Of a DNA stretch of 5,407 nt, positions 1-5,407 are shown piece after piece. Position 1 is the first letter of the stretch, and each line of letters begins with the position of its first letter. The stretch spans positions 1-5,407 of the forward strand of contig CALWVC010000108.1 in the NCBI GenBank assembly GCA_944384865.1, written 5' to 3'. The stretch comes from an uncultured Clostridia bacterium (GTDB taxonomy: Bacteria > Bacillota > Clostridia > Oscillospirales > Acutalibacteraceae). Below the pieces are notes generated by a model, which was not told the origin of the DNA, ran no database searches, and saw only the letters and a list, made by a program, of their open reading frames with translations. The translations under genes were made by a program, and so were the position numbers.

Positions 1-573
1 GTGTTGATTGCCTGTCTGCCCGCTGCGATTATCGGCCTGCCGCTGGACGACTGGCTGGACGAACATCTGTATAATTTTTATACCGTTGCCGCAACGCTGA
101 TCATTTACGGTATCGCTTTCATCGTGGTAGAACTGCGCAACCGCAATAAACGGCCGGCTGTTCAGAAGCTTGCAAACATGTCTTATAAAACCGCTGCGCT
201 GATCGGCGTGTTTCAGGTGTTGTCGCTGATCCCTGGCACCTCCCGGTCCGGCGCCACCATTCTGGGCGCAATTCTGCTGGGCTGCTCCCGGCCGGTGGGC
301 GCAGAATTTTCATTCTTTCTGGGTATTCCGGTCATGTTCGGCGCCAGCCTGCTGAAAGTCGTCAAGTTTATCGCCAAGGGGATGTCGCTGTCCGGGCTGG
401 AAATCGCAGTATTGCTGATTGGCATGATCGTCGCGTTTTTTGTGTCTGTCTTAGCGATTCGGTTTTTGATGAACTTTGTGAAAAAACACGATTTTAAGGT
501 GTTCGGTTATTACCGGATCATTCTGGGCGCGATCGTTATGATTTATGCGCTGTGCAGCGGCCAACTGGTATAA
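1..573 (+). CDS. uppP: Undecaprenyl-diphosphatase UppP (BacA family), 3' part, truncated at left window edge
   Basis: This integral membrane enzyme removes a phosphate from undecaprenyl diphosphate at the cytoplasmic membrane. It regenerates the lipid carrier for peptidoglycan and other wall polymers, and extra copies can give bacitracin resistance (family knowledge). About 190 residues are present. The diagnostic PGTSRSG motif (residues 78-84 of the visible part, bases 232-252) is followed by the family pattern of small residues, then EFSFFLGIPVMFGAS. At least four hydrophobic segments are visible (about residues 1-14, 27-44, 131-155 and 168-186). Family members are about 265-280 aa, so roughly 85 N-terminal residues are missing, including the Glu-rich first catalytic motif. 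The GTG at base 1 is therefore read as an internal Val codon, not a start. The stop is TAA at 571-573, and a strong terminator follows 26 bases later, so uppP ends its own transcription unit. Identification is firm; completeness upstream cannot be judged. Confidence 0.95.
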   Translation: MLIACLPAAIIGLPLDDWLDEHLYNFYTVAATLIIYGIAFIVVELRNRNKRPAVQKLANMSYKTAALIGVFQVLSLIPGTSRSGATILGAILLGCSRPVGAEFSFFLGIPVMFGASLLKVVKFIAKGMSLSGLEIAVLLIGMIVAFFVSVLAIRFLMNFVKKHDFKVFGYYRIILGAIVMIYALCSGQLV

Positions 574-599
574 CACAACAAAATTAAAATATGATTTTA

Positions 600-631
600 C
601 AGCGGTGTTTCAATAACACCGCTGTTTTTTT
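600..631 (+). terminator. Intrinsic (Rho-independent) terminator after uppP
   Basis: A perfect 10-bp stem (CAGCGGTGTT at 600-609 pairing with AACACCGCTG at 615-624) encloses a 5-base loop (TCAAT) and is followed at once by seven T (625-631). The stretch before it is A/T-rich. This is a textbook terminator for uppP, and it separates uppP from the ABC genes downstream. Confidence 0.95.
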
Positions 632-659
632 GCGCCGGTCCGTACCGCACACAATCTAC

Positions 660-766
660 AGAACCCGATTATATTGCATATAGAATAATAAAAAATAATA
701 TCTTTTATAAATTTTATGTATTTTTTCTATAAAATAGTTGCTTTTTATAAGAAAAGGCTGTAAACT
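660..766 (+). promoter_or_regulatory. Candidate promoter region for the ABC transporter operon
   Basis: This very AT-rich stretch between the uppP terminator and the GC-rich leader is the only plausible promoter location for the downstream operon. Two sigma-A-like arrangements can be read. One is TTGCAT (674-679), a 16-base spacer, then TAATAT (696-701). The other is a weaker TTGCTT (738-743), a 17-base spacer, then TAAACT (761-766). An isolated TATAAA lies at 728-733 without a good -35. An inverted repeat, ATTTTAT (711-717) and ATAAAAT (729-735) with an 11-base gap, could be an operator, but in such AT-rich DNA it could easily be chance. Depending on the promoter used, the 5' untranslated leader would be roughly 120-185 bases. 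Confidence 0.45.
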
Positions 767-800
767 ATTGGTGTTACTCTCTCGGAATTATATATATCTA

Positions 801-874
801 TCCGGCGGGCGCAACCTCTGCCGCAGGATCCTGCCGACGCGGGCGGGTATGCGGGCCGGCCGCCGGGCACCCGC
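801..874 (+). promoter_or_regulatory. GC-rich structured 5' leader of the ABC operon
   Basis: Composition switches abruptly from AT-rich to very GC-rich before the first ABC gene. Several competing hairpins can be drawn. GCGGGT (843-848) pairs with ACCCGC (869-874) and ends at the base before the ribosome binding site. GCGG (851-854) with CCGC (860-863) forms a small inner hairpin. CCGGCGG (802-808) can pair over a longer range with CCGCCGG (860-866), which would exclude the first structure. A 12-base perfect palindrome GCAGGATCCTGC lies at 823-834. No T-run follows, so it is not an intrinsic terminator. Read in frame with the gene, the stretch encodes an Arg-rich peptide unlike ABC exporter N-termini, which supports an untranslated leader. 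A role in translational control is inference only; it matches no riboswitch class I recognise. Confidence 0.4.
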
Positions 875-883
875 AAAGGAGGG
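875..883 (+). promoter_or_regulatory. Ribosome binding site deciding the TTG start of the first ABC gene
   Basis: AAAGGAGGG is a near-perfect Shine-Dalgarno sequence, 7 bases before TTG at 891. It is the reason for choosing 891 over the more upstream in-frame TTG at 738, which has no comparable site. Confidence 0.85.
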
Positions 884-890
884 TAAACCC

Positions 891-2744
891 TTGACAACAC
901 AACCACAGAAAAAACAAAAATTGAAACACGCGATCCAAAACAACCTCTATATGCTCCGCATGATCCATGAAATCTGTCCGAAACTGATCCCGCTTTCCTT
1001 TCTGGTCAGCTTCGCCGGTTTTTTCATGTGGGCATTCTCGACCATCATATTCACCCAGTATATTTTCGGTTCGGCGGATATGGATAAAACCTTCGGTGAA
1101 GTGCTGCTGTTTCTGATCGTCTATGCGGCGCTGAACCTGATTATCGATCTGCTGCAGGGCTGGTTTTATCAACGCTACCGGCCGATGCACGAACCGGAAA
1201 TCTACTACAAAATGCATCTGAAGCTGTTTGAAAAGGCCAACAACGCCGACGTCGGCTGCTTTGAAAACGCCGAATATTTCAACAGCTATACCAAAGCCGC
1301 CAATGAGGCGGCACAGCGGGCAATGTCTGTGGTCTACAACTGCTCTACCGCAGTCTCGGCGCTGCTGTCTTTTCTGTATGTTACTTATGTGATGTTTACC
1401 ATCAACGCCTTAATCGGGTTGACCGCGTTTATCCCCATCATCAACCATCTGTTCATCAGCACCCGGGTCAAAAAGCTGGAATATGACCGGAAGATGGAAC
1501 AGGTCCCCCACGAGCGGCGACAGGCGTATACCGACCGGGTGTTTTATTTACAGCAATATGCCAAAGAGCTGCGGCTCACCGGTGTTTCCGGCGTTTTACA
1601 GCAGGAATTCAATCATTCCACCAGCGCTATTATCCGCATCATTCGCTCTTATCAGAAACGGCTGGCGCTGCTGACCGGGTTGCGCAGTGTGTTCTGCTTT
1701 CAGCTGATGTTCGAAGGCTCCTGGTTTATCGGGCTGATTCTGGTGATGATTACCAAAACCATCAGTGTGTCTGACTTTGCGGTGATCGTCAACGCCGTAG
1801 TCAGCATGTCCTGGATGATGATGGACTTTTCCAACGCGCTCTCGGGCATTTTTGAAGACGCGCTGTATACCGACAATTTGAAAACCTTTTTGAATTATCA
1901 ATCCAATATCCCGGAAGATTGGGATGGGCTGGATGTCCCCGAACAGGTGCAGACACTGGAGCTGCGGGATGTCAGCTTCCACTACCAGGGCGGCGACCGG
2001 GATGTGGTCCGACACCTGAATCTGACGCTGTCTGCCGGGCAGATCATTTCACTGGTGGGCAACAACGGATCTGGAAAATCCACGCTGGTCAAGCTGATTA
2101 TGCGGCTGTATGACCCTACCGGCGGGGTGATCCTGCTCAACGGCGTCGATATCCGCAAATTTAATTTAAAGCAGTACCGGGCGTTGATCGGCGCCACCTT
2201 TCAGGATTTTCAGATTTTTTCGCTGTCGGTTTCCGACAATGTCACGATGGGCAACCAAACCTATGCGCACCTGTCTGATCCGGCGGCAGACGCGCTGCGT
2301 CAAAGCGGCGCATACGACCGCATCTGTCAACTGCCAGACAACATGCAGACCACACTGACCAAAGAATTTGACGACGAAGGGGTTAATTTGTCTATCGGTG
2401 AAGCGCAAAAGGTTGCCATCGCCCGGGCGTTCGCCAAAAGGGCATGCATCCTGCTGCTGGACGAACCGTCCAGCGCGCTGGATCCCATTGCCGAGCATAC
2501 GATGTTTGAAAACTTCTACAAGCTGTGTAAGGGTTGCTGCGGACCGCCAAAGCTGAGCCTGTTTATCTCTCACCGGCTGTCTTCAGCGACGGTCGCCGAC
2601 TGCGTCTATCTGATGCAAAACGGCGAAATCATTGAATCCGGCGCCCATGCGCAGCTGCTGGCGCAAAACGGCGTTTACACTGAAATGTTCCGCCGGCAGG
2701 CCGAACACTATGCGTTGGGAGGTGATGTGCATGCAGCGCAGTAA
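891..2744 (+). CDS. ABC exporter half-transporter (membrane domain fused to ATPase domain), first subunit
   Basis: This 617-residue half-transporter of the exporter (MdlB/MsbA-like, COG1132) type should use ATP to move a substrate out across the cytoplasmic membrane. Residues about 30-312 form the membrane domain, with hydrophobic segments near 32-59, 69-91, 151-170, 172-189, 266-287 and 293-312. Between them lies the cytoplasmic loop with ERRQAYTDRVFYL (208-220), a pattern shared with the next gene. The ATPase domain spans about 355-610: A-loop Tyr365, Walker A GNNGSGKST (390-398), Q-loop Gln438, signature NLSIGEAQ (499-506), Walker B ILLLDE (Asp524, catalytic Glu525), D-loop SALD, and switch His561. 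Two things are odd. The signature reads LSIGE instead of LSGGQ/E. A roughly 5-residue insertion carrying CCGPP (about 549-553) lies between Walker B and the switch His. The TTG start at 891 is chosen from its ribosome binding site. It overlaps the second ABC gene by 14 bp, so a heterodimer is very likely. Substrate is unknown; peptide, lipid or drug are all possible. Confidence 0.93.
   Translation: MTTQPQKKQKLKHAIQNNLYMLRMIHEICPKLIPLSFLVSFAGFFMWAFSTIIFTQYIFGSADMDKTFGEVLLFLIVYAALNLIIDLLQGWFYQRYRPMHEPEIYYKMHLKLFEKANNADVGCFENAEYFNSYTKAANEAAQRAMSVVYNCSTAVSALLSFLYVTYVMFTINALIGLTAFIPIINHLFISTRVKKLEYDRKMEQVPHERRQAYTDRVFYLQQYAKELRLTGVSGVLQQEFNHSTSAIIRIIRSYQKRLALLTGLRSVFCFQLMFEGSWFIGLILVMITKTISVSDFAVIVNAVVSMSWMMMDFSNALSGIFEDALYTDNLKTFLNYQSNIPEDWDGLDVPEQVQTLELRDVSFHYQGGDRDVVRHLNLTLSAGQIISLVGNNGSGKSTLVKLIMRLYDPTGGVILLNGVDIRKFNLKQYRALIGATFQDFQIFSLSVSDNVTMGNQTYAHLSDPAADALRQSGAYDRICQLPDNMQTTLTKEFDDEGVNLSIGEAQKVAIARAFAKRACILLLDEPSSALDPIAEHTMFENFYKLCKGCCGPPKLSLFISHRLSSATVADCVYLMQNGEIIESGAHAQLLAQNGVYTEMFRRQAEHYALGGDVHAAQ
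2717..2722 (+). promoter_or_regulatory. Ribosome binding site of the second ABC gene, inside the first gene
   Basis: GGGAGG sits 8 bases before ATG at 2731, inside the 3' end of the first ABC gene. It selects ATG 2731 over in-frame ATG 2725 (only 2 bases away) and ATG 2710 (upstream of the site). Its position suggests translational coupling of the two subunits. Confidence 0.8.
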
Positions 2745-4602
2745 TAAGAAAGGCCGCGGCATCCGCAGATTGTTCCTTCGAAAACGCAATGCAGCGCCTG
2801 CCGAAAAAGAAAAGCTGAAACTGCCGTTTTCCCGCATTGTGTCCAACAACTGGTTTATGCTGAAAATCGCCTTTTCCGCCAGCCCGTGGTTTACCATCCA
2901 CCGGCTGTCGGCGATGATGATCAACCGGCTTGTTGTCTTTGTAGAGCACGTATATATGGTTGGTTATATCATCGACGCTATTATGAACAACGAGCCGTTT
3001 TACAAACCGGCGCTGTTCATCGGCATCGTATTCGTCACACTGGTTGCCTATACATTTTACGATAACGGTATCAACGCCTCTATTGCGCAGACGGGATTTC
3101 AGAAAATGAAACAGAAGCTTCGGCTGCGCATTTATCAGAAAGCGGTGAAAATCGATCTGAAATGCTACGATGACCCGGATTTTTTCAACGATTTTGTCTG
3201 GGCCATGAATGAGGCAGCACCCCAACTGGAAAATGTGCTCAACGACACCGCCAACCTGATCGGTTATACGGTGGGCGCGCTGGTAGCGGCAGGCTATATC
3301 CTGTCGCAGGATATCGTCGGCCTGGCTGCGGTAGCGGTATCCTTCGCGGGCACCATGTTCTGTAACAAGATCTTGAGTAAGCGCTGGGTCAGAACCCGGG
3401 AAATCAACCGCCCGGAGGAACGCCGGCGGGACTATATCAGCCGGGTATTTTATCTGCCTGAGCACGTCAGCGAGCTGCGTATGAACAGCATCAAGCAAAA
3501 GCTGTATGACTCTTTTCGGGCGGCCTATCTGTCCATCCGGCAGGTGATCGACAAACGCAGCCGTCTGAACGTTTTGGTTTATATGGGCTTTTTCCTGTTT
3601 GGATTTATTCCCATTGAAGGCGTTTATCTGGTGCACCTGCTATACAACGCCATCGTTGCCAAAACCATTGGATACGGTGCGATGATCACGTTGTATAATT
3701 CCTGTAACAACGTCACCAGCTCCTTTCGGCGCGTTGCAGACATCCTGCCGAAAATGCTGGAAAACAGCTTATACATCGAAAAGATCAGACATTTTCTGGA
3801 GTATCCGATCGAGATCCAATCTCCCAGCCTGCCGGCGCCGATGCCAAAGACGCCGGGGGAACTGGTATTGGATCATTTACAGTTCGGCTATGATGAAAAG
3901 ACCGTGCTGCACGATATCTGCATGACCATTCAAAGAGGTGAAAAAATTGCGCTGGTCGGTCATAACGGCGCGGGAAAATCCACGCTGGTCAAGCTGATCA
4001 TGCGGCTATATGACCCCACCGGCGGCCGGATCTGCTACGGCGGGACGGATATCCGGCAGCTTGATCTGCAGCAATACCGACATGCTTTTGAAACGGTATT
4101 TCAGGATTATCAGATCTTCGCGCTCACGGCACAGCAGAACATTACAATGACCACCGAACCGGTGGAGGCGCAGCGGCTGCAGCAGGCCATTGACGCCGGC
4201 GGCTTCCGCGAAACGCTGAACACCCTGCCCGACGGGCTGCAGACCCAGCTGACCCGGGAGTTTGACGAACACGGCGTTACGCTGTCGGGCGGGCAGGCCC
4301 AGGCACTGGTCACTGCCCGGGCGTTTTACGCCAACGCAGATATTCTGATCCTGGACGAACCGTCCAGCGCGCTGGATCCCATCGCCGAATATAATCTGAA
4401 CAAATCGGTTATGGAACAGGCAAAGGATAAAACGGTGATCACCATTTCCCACAGGTTGTCCACTACCAGACTGGCGGATCGGATCTATCTGCTGGAACAC
4501 GGGCGGATCATCGAATCCGGCACCCATGACCAGCTGATGCAGCAGCAGGGAAAATATGCCCAAATGTTCACATTACAGGCGCAGAAATACCAATATTCAT
4601 GA
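2731..4602 (+). CDS. ABC exporter half-transporter (membrane domain fused to ATPase domain), second subunit
   Basis: This is the 623-residue partner of the preceding ABC protein, with the same architecture. A basic N-terminus (about 1-40) precedes the membrane domain, with hydrophobic segments near 54-83, 92-112, 173-191, 193-211 and 281-307. The cytoplasmic loop carries ERRRDYISRVFYL (230-242) and the NEAA motif (160-163), both matching the first subunit. The ATPase domain has A-loop Tyr387, Walker A GHNGAGKST (410-418), Q-loop Gln458, a canonical LSGGQ signature (518-522), Walker B ILILDE (Asp542, Glu543), D-loop SALD and switch His574. All catalytic residues are present, so this subunit supplies the intact signature of the pair. 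The start is ATG 2731, set by GGGAGG 8 bases upstream; it overlaps the first gene by 14 bp. The stop is TGA at 4600-4602. The protein ends about 10 residues after a typical ATPase domain, with no extra C-terminal domain. No N-terminal peptidase C39 domain is present, so it is not a bacteriocin-processing transporter of that type. Substrate is unknown. Confidence 0.93.
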   Translation: MQRSNKKGRGIRRLFLRKRNAAPAEKEKLKLPFSRIVSNNWFMLKIAFSASPWFTIHRLSAMMINRLVVFVEHVYMVGYIIDAIMNNEPFYKPALFIGIVFVTLVAYTFYDNGINASIAQTGFQKMKQKLRLRIYQKAVKIDLKCYDDPDFFNDFVWAMNEAAPQLENVLNDTANLIGYTVGALVAAGYILSQDIVGLAAVAVSFAGTMFCNKILSKRWVRTREINRPEERRRDYISRVFYLPEHVSELRMNSIKQKLYDSFRAAYLSIRQVIDKRSRLNVLVYMGFFLFGFIPIEGVYLVHLLYNAIVAKTIGYGAMITLYNSCNNVTSSFRRVADILPKMLENSLYIEKIRHFLEYPIEIQSPSLPAPMPKTPGELVLDHLQFGYDEKTVLHDICMTIQRGEKIALVGHNGAGKSTLVKLIMRLYDPTGGRICYGGTDIRQLDLQQYRHAFETVFQDYQIFALTAQQNITMTTEPVEAQRLQQAIDAGGFRETLNTLPDGLQTQLTREFDEHGVTLSGGQAQALVTARAFYANADILILDEPSSALDPIAEYNLNKSVMEQAKDKTVITISHRLSTTRLADRIYLLEHGRIIESGTHDQLMQQQGKYAQMFTLQAQKYQYS

Positions 4603-4730
4603 TAAACCTTCTGCCAGCGGAATATTTCAGGGCAAGCCGGCGCTTGTTTGCAACTGCTGCGGCGCGGCCGGCAAACGCAATCAAAAAACGTTGATCTCTG
4701 TCGGAAAACCATGAAAACACAATGAAAACC

Positions 4731-4764
4731 CAGGCGCGGCGATCAATCGCCGCGCCTGCTTTTT
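4731..4764 (+). terminator. Intrinsic terminator of the ABC operon, possibly bidirectional
   Basis: A perfect 12-bp GC-rich stem (CAGGCGCGGCGA at 4731-4742 with TCGCCGCGCCTG at 4747-4758) has a 4-base loop (TCAA) and is followed by C and five T (4760-4764). It lies 128 bases after the second ABC stop. On the opposite strand the same stem is followed by GGTTTTC, a weaker T-run, so it may also stop transcription arriving from the convergent epimerase gene. Confidence 0.88.
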
Positions 4765-4867
4765 CAGACCCAATATACCAAACCCCCGCCGCTGTGTTTT
4801 CACCCTGCCTTACAGTGATTTTTTGTCAGCCGCACCGTCTGCCCATACACCCTGTTATCCATCCGCG

Positions 4868-4917
4868 CCATGGCTGCCGGTCACATACTTCACCATGGCA
4901 GTCTGTCACATACACCG
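4868..4917. repeat. Imperfect tandem repeat, two copies of 25 bp
   Basis: Copies at 4868-4892 and 4893-4917 are adjacent and match at 19 of 25 positions. The first 21 positions match at 18. The conserved ends are CCATGGC and GTCACATAC, with the differences in the middle and in the last four bases. The block ends 6 bases from the stop codon of the convergent epimerase gene. A period of 25 is not a multiple of three, and no gene reads through it. There are too few copies for a CRISPR array, and no spacer lies between them. Confidence 0.7.
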
Positions 4918-4923
4918 TAAGCC

Positions 4924-5407
4924 TTACAAACCCTTCTGAACAGGTTGCGGACGGACAAGCCGAAACGCCGGCCGCCCGCCATACCGCTGCAGCCAATGCA
5001 CCGTATCCGCCACCGTCTGCCGTAAATCCCGCGGACGGTACCCCAGCTCGGCGGTAGCCCGATCATGAGAAAACCGGTCGTTGCTGCAAAGGGTCTGCAG
5101 CGCATACGATGTATACAACGGGCGGCGACGCCGGCATTTCGCATACAATCCTAAAAGCGGCGCGACGGCCCGGGCTGCAAAAACCGGCAGTTCGGGCAAC
5201 CGCCGGCCCCCGCAGACGTCGCGCACCATCTGCAACAGCTGACGGATGGTATAATGCCGGTTGGAAAGAATATAACATGCGCCGCGACGGCCCCGTTCAG
5301 CTGCGGCCAGACAGCCTGCGGCAACGTCCCGAACGTCTACGAAATCATAGCCGCCCCGCACACAGGCCGGCAGCCGGCCGGTCATATAATCCCAAATTAG
5401 TTGAACC
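4924..5407 (-). CDS. NAD-dependent epimerase/dehydratase (extended SDR, dihydroflavonol-reductase-like), C-terminal part, truncated at right window edge
   Basis: About 160 C-terminal residues of an extended short-chain dehydrogenase/reductase are visible on the minus strand, with the TAA stop at 4926-4924. The motif GGYDFVDVRDVAAG, followed by ACYILSN and SYALQTLCSNDRFSHDRATAELGYRP, is typical of the substrate-binding half of NAD(P)-dependent sugar epimerases and dihydroflavonol-4-reductase-like proteins. That family includes the HpnA-like group. Family members are about 320-350 aa, so the N-terminal Rossmann half (glycine-rich NAD motif and the YxxxK catalytic pair) lies outside the window. 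An in-frame ATG at 5385 is not the real start: the frame stays open to the edge and reads VQLIWDY before it, which fits the family. Substrate cannot be assigned; nucleotide sugars or small carbonyl compounds are possible. The gene converges on the ABC operon and is not part of it. The C-terminal residues after about GYRP are Arg-rich and poorly conserved in the family. Confidence 0.9.
   Translation of the reverse strand, partial: VQLIWDYMTGRLPACVRGGYDFVDVRDVAAGCLAAAERGRRGACYILSNRHYTIRQLLQMVRDVCGGRRLPELPVFAARAVAPLLGLYAKCRRRRPLYTSYALQTLCSNDRFSHDRATAELGYRPRDLRQTVADTVHWLQRYGGRPAFRLVRPQPVQKGL

Larger units (their letters stand above)
4603..4923. other. Convergent intergenic region without a supported gene
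   Basis: About 320 bases lie between the stop of the second ABC gene and the stop of the opposite-strand epimerase gene. It holds a terminator (4731-4764) and a 25-bp tandem repeat (4868-4917). It also has a small hairpin CAAGC-CGGC-GCTTG (4633-4646), a GTTTGC/GCAAAC inverted repeat (4646-4651 and 4671-4676), and a doubled ATGAAAAC (4711-4718, 4722-4729). I see no open frame with a ribosome binding site and protein-like composition. Confidence 0.75.

Noticed and set aside
1..3. GTG at base 1 as the start of uppP
   Set aside because: It falls about 85 residues into the family alignment, and the essential N-terminal motif would be missing; the gene is truncated by the window.
823..834. 12-base perfect palindrome GCAGGATCCTGC as a regulator site
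   Set aside because: It is a single isolated palindrome in GC-rich DNA with no second copy or regulator gene; kept only as part of the leader description.
738..890. Longer N-terminus of the first ABC protein starting at TTG 738 (51 extra residues)
   Set aside because: There is no ribosome binding site at 738, the extra residues are Arg-rich and unlike the family, and a near-perfect AAAGGAGGG precedes TTG 891.
2632..2730. Longer N-terminus of the second ABC protein from ATG 2632, 2710 or 2725
   Set aside because: These would overlap the first gene more deeply and lack a correctly spaced ribosome binding site; GGGAGG at 2717-2722 fits ATG 2731.
2629..3636. Long open frame on the minus strand (335 codons) opposite the ABC genes
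   Set aside because: It is antisense to well-conserved ABC coding sequence, has His/Gln/Arg-rich composition typical of a shadow frame, and shows no recognisable domain.
2460..4359. Loss of the catalytic Walker B glutamate in one ABC subunit, as in classic degenerate heterodimers
   Set aside because: Both subunits read LDEPSSALD, so the Glu is present in each; only the signature of the first is altered.
4633..4676. Small hairpins just after the second ABC gene as an additional terminator
   Set aside because: Stems are short (5-6 bp) and no T-run follows; the stronger terminator at 4731-4764 suffices.
4868..4917. CRISPR array
   Set aside because: There are only two adjacent imperfect copies with no unique spacer and no cas genes.
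4722..5057. Plus-strand open frame of 111 codons after the ABC operon
   Set aside because: It starts just before the terminator stem, runs antisense into the epimerase gene, and has no ribosome binding site; its Pro/Ala-rich product looks like a shadow.
4924..5385. Epimerase as a complete 153-residue protein starting at ATG 5385
   Set aside because: The frame stays open to the window edge with family-like residues before this Met, and the NAD-binding half is missing, so the gene is cut by the edge.

Overview
The window looks like chromosomal DNA from a Gram-positive anaerobe of the Clostridia, probably in or near the Oscillospiraceae/Ruminococcaceae. This is inferred from moderately high GC coding DNA, strong AGGAGG-type ribosome binding sites, a TTG start, and the style of the paired ABC exporters. 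No rRNA or other taxonomic marker is present, so the placement is tentative.

Layout: (1) 1-573, + strand, is the 3' two-thirds of uppP (undecaprenyl-diphosphatase), cut by the left edge and closed by a strong intrinsic terminator at 600-631. (2) 632-890 is a non-coding stretch. It begins with a very AT-rich promoter-like part (about 660-766) and turns abruptly into a GC-rich leader (about 801-874) with several possible hairpins, ending directly at a strong Shine-Dalgarno sequence. (3) 891-2744 and 2731-4602, + strand, are two full-length ABC exporter half-transporters (membrane domain plus ATPase domain, 617 and 623 aa). They overlap by 14 bp and almost certainly form a heterodimer. (4) 4603-4923 is a convergent intergenic region with a 12-bp-stem terminator at 4731-4764 and an imperfect 25-bp tandem repeat at 4868-4917. 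(5) 4924-5407, - strand, is the C-terminal part of an extended-SDR NAD-dependent epimerase/dehydratase, cut by the right edge.

How they work together: the two ABC genes form one operon and one machine. uppP (recycling of the lipid carrier for the cell wall) and the epimerase (nucleotide-sugar or related metabolism) sit in separate transcription units. All three units could touch the cell envelope, but nothing in the window ties them into one pathway. No substrate gene, precursor peptide, two-component system or regulator is visible beside the ABC pair, so its cargo is unknown.

I did not find a clearly new biological system. The points most worth a second look are the asymmetric ATPase sites of the ABC pair (LSIGE versus LSGGQ signature, with both catalytic glutamates kept), a short Cys-Cys/Pro-Pro insertion in the first ATPase domain, near-identical DNA blocks shared by the two ATPase domains, the structured leader abutting the ribosome binding site, and the 25-bp tandem repeat after the epimerase gene.
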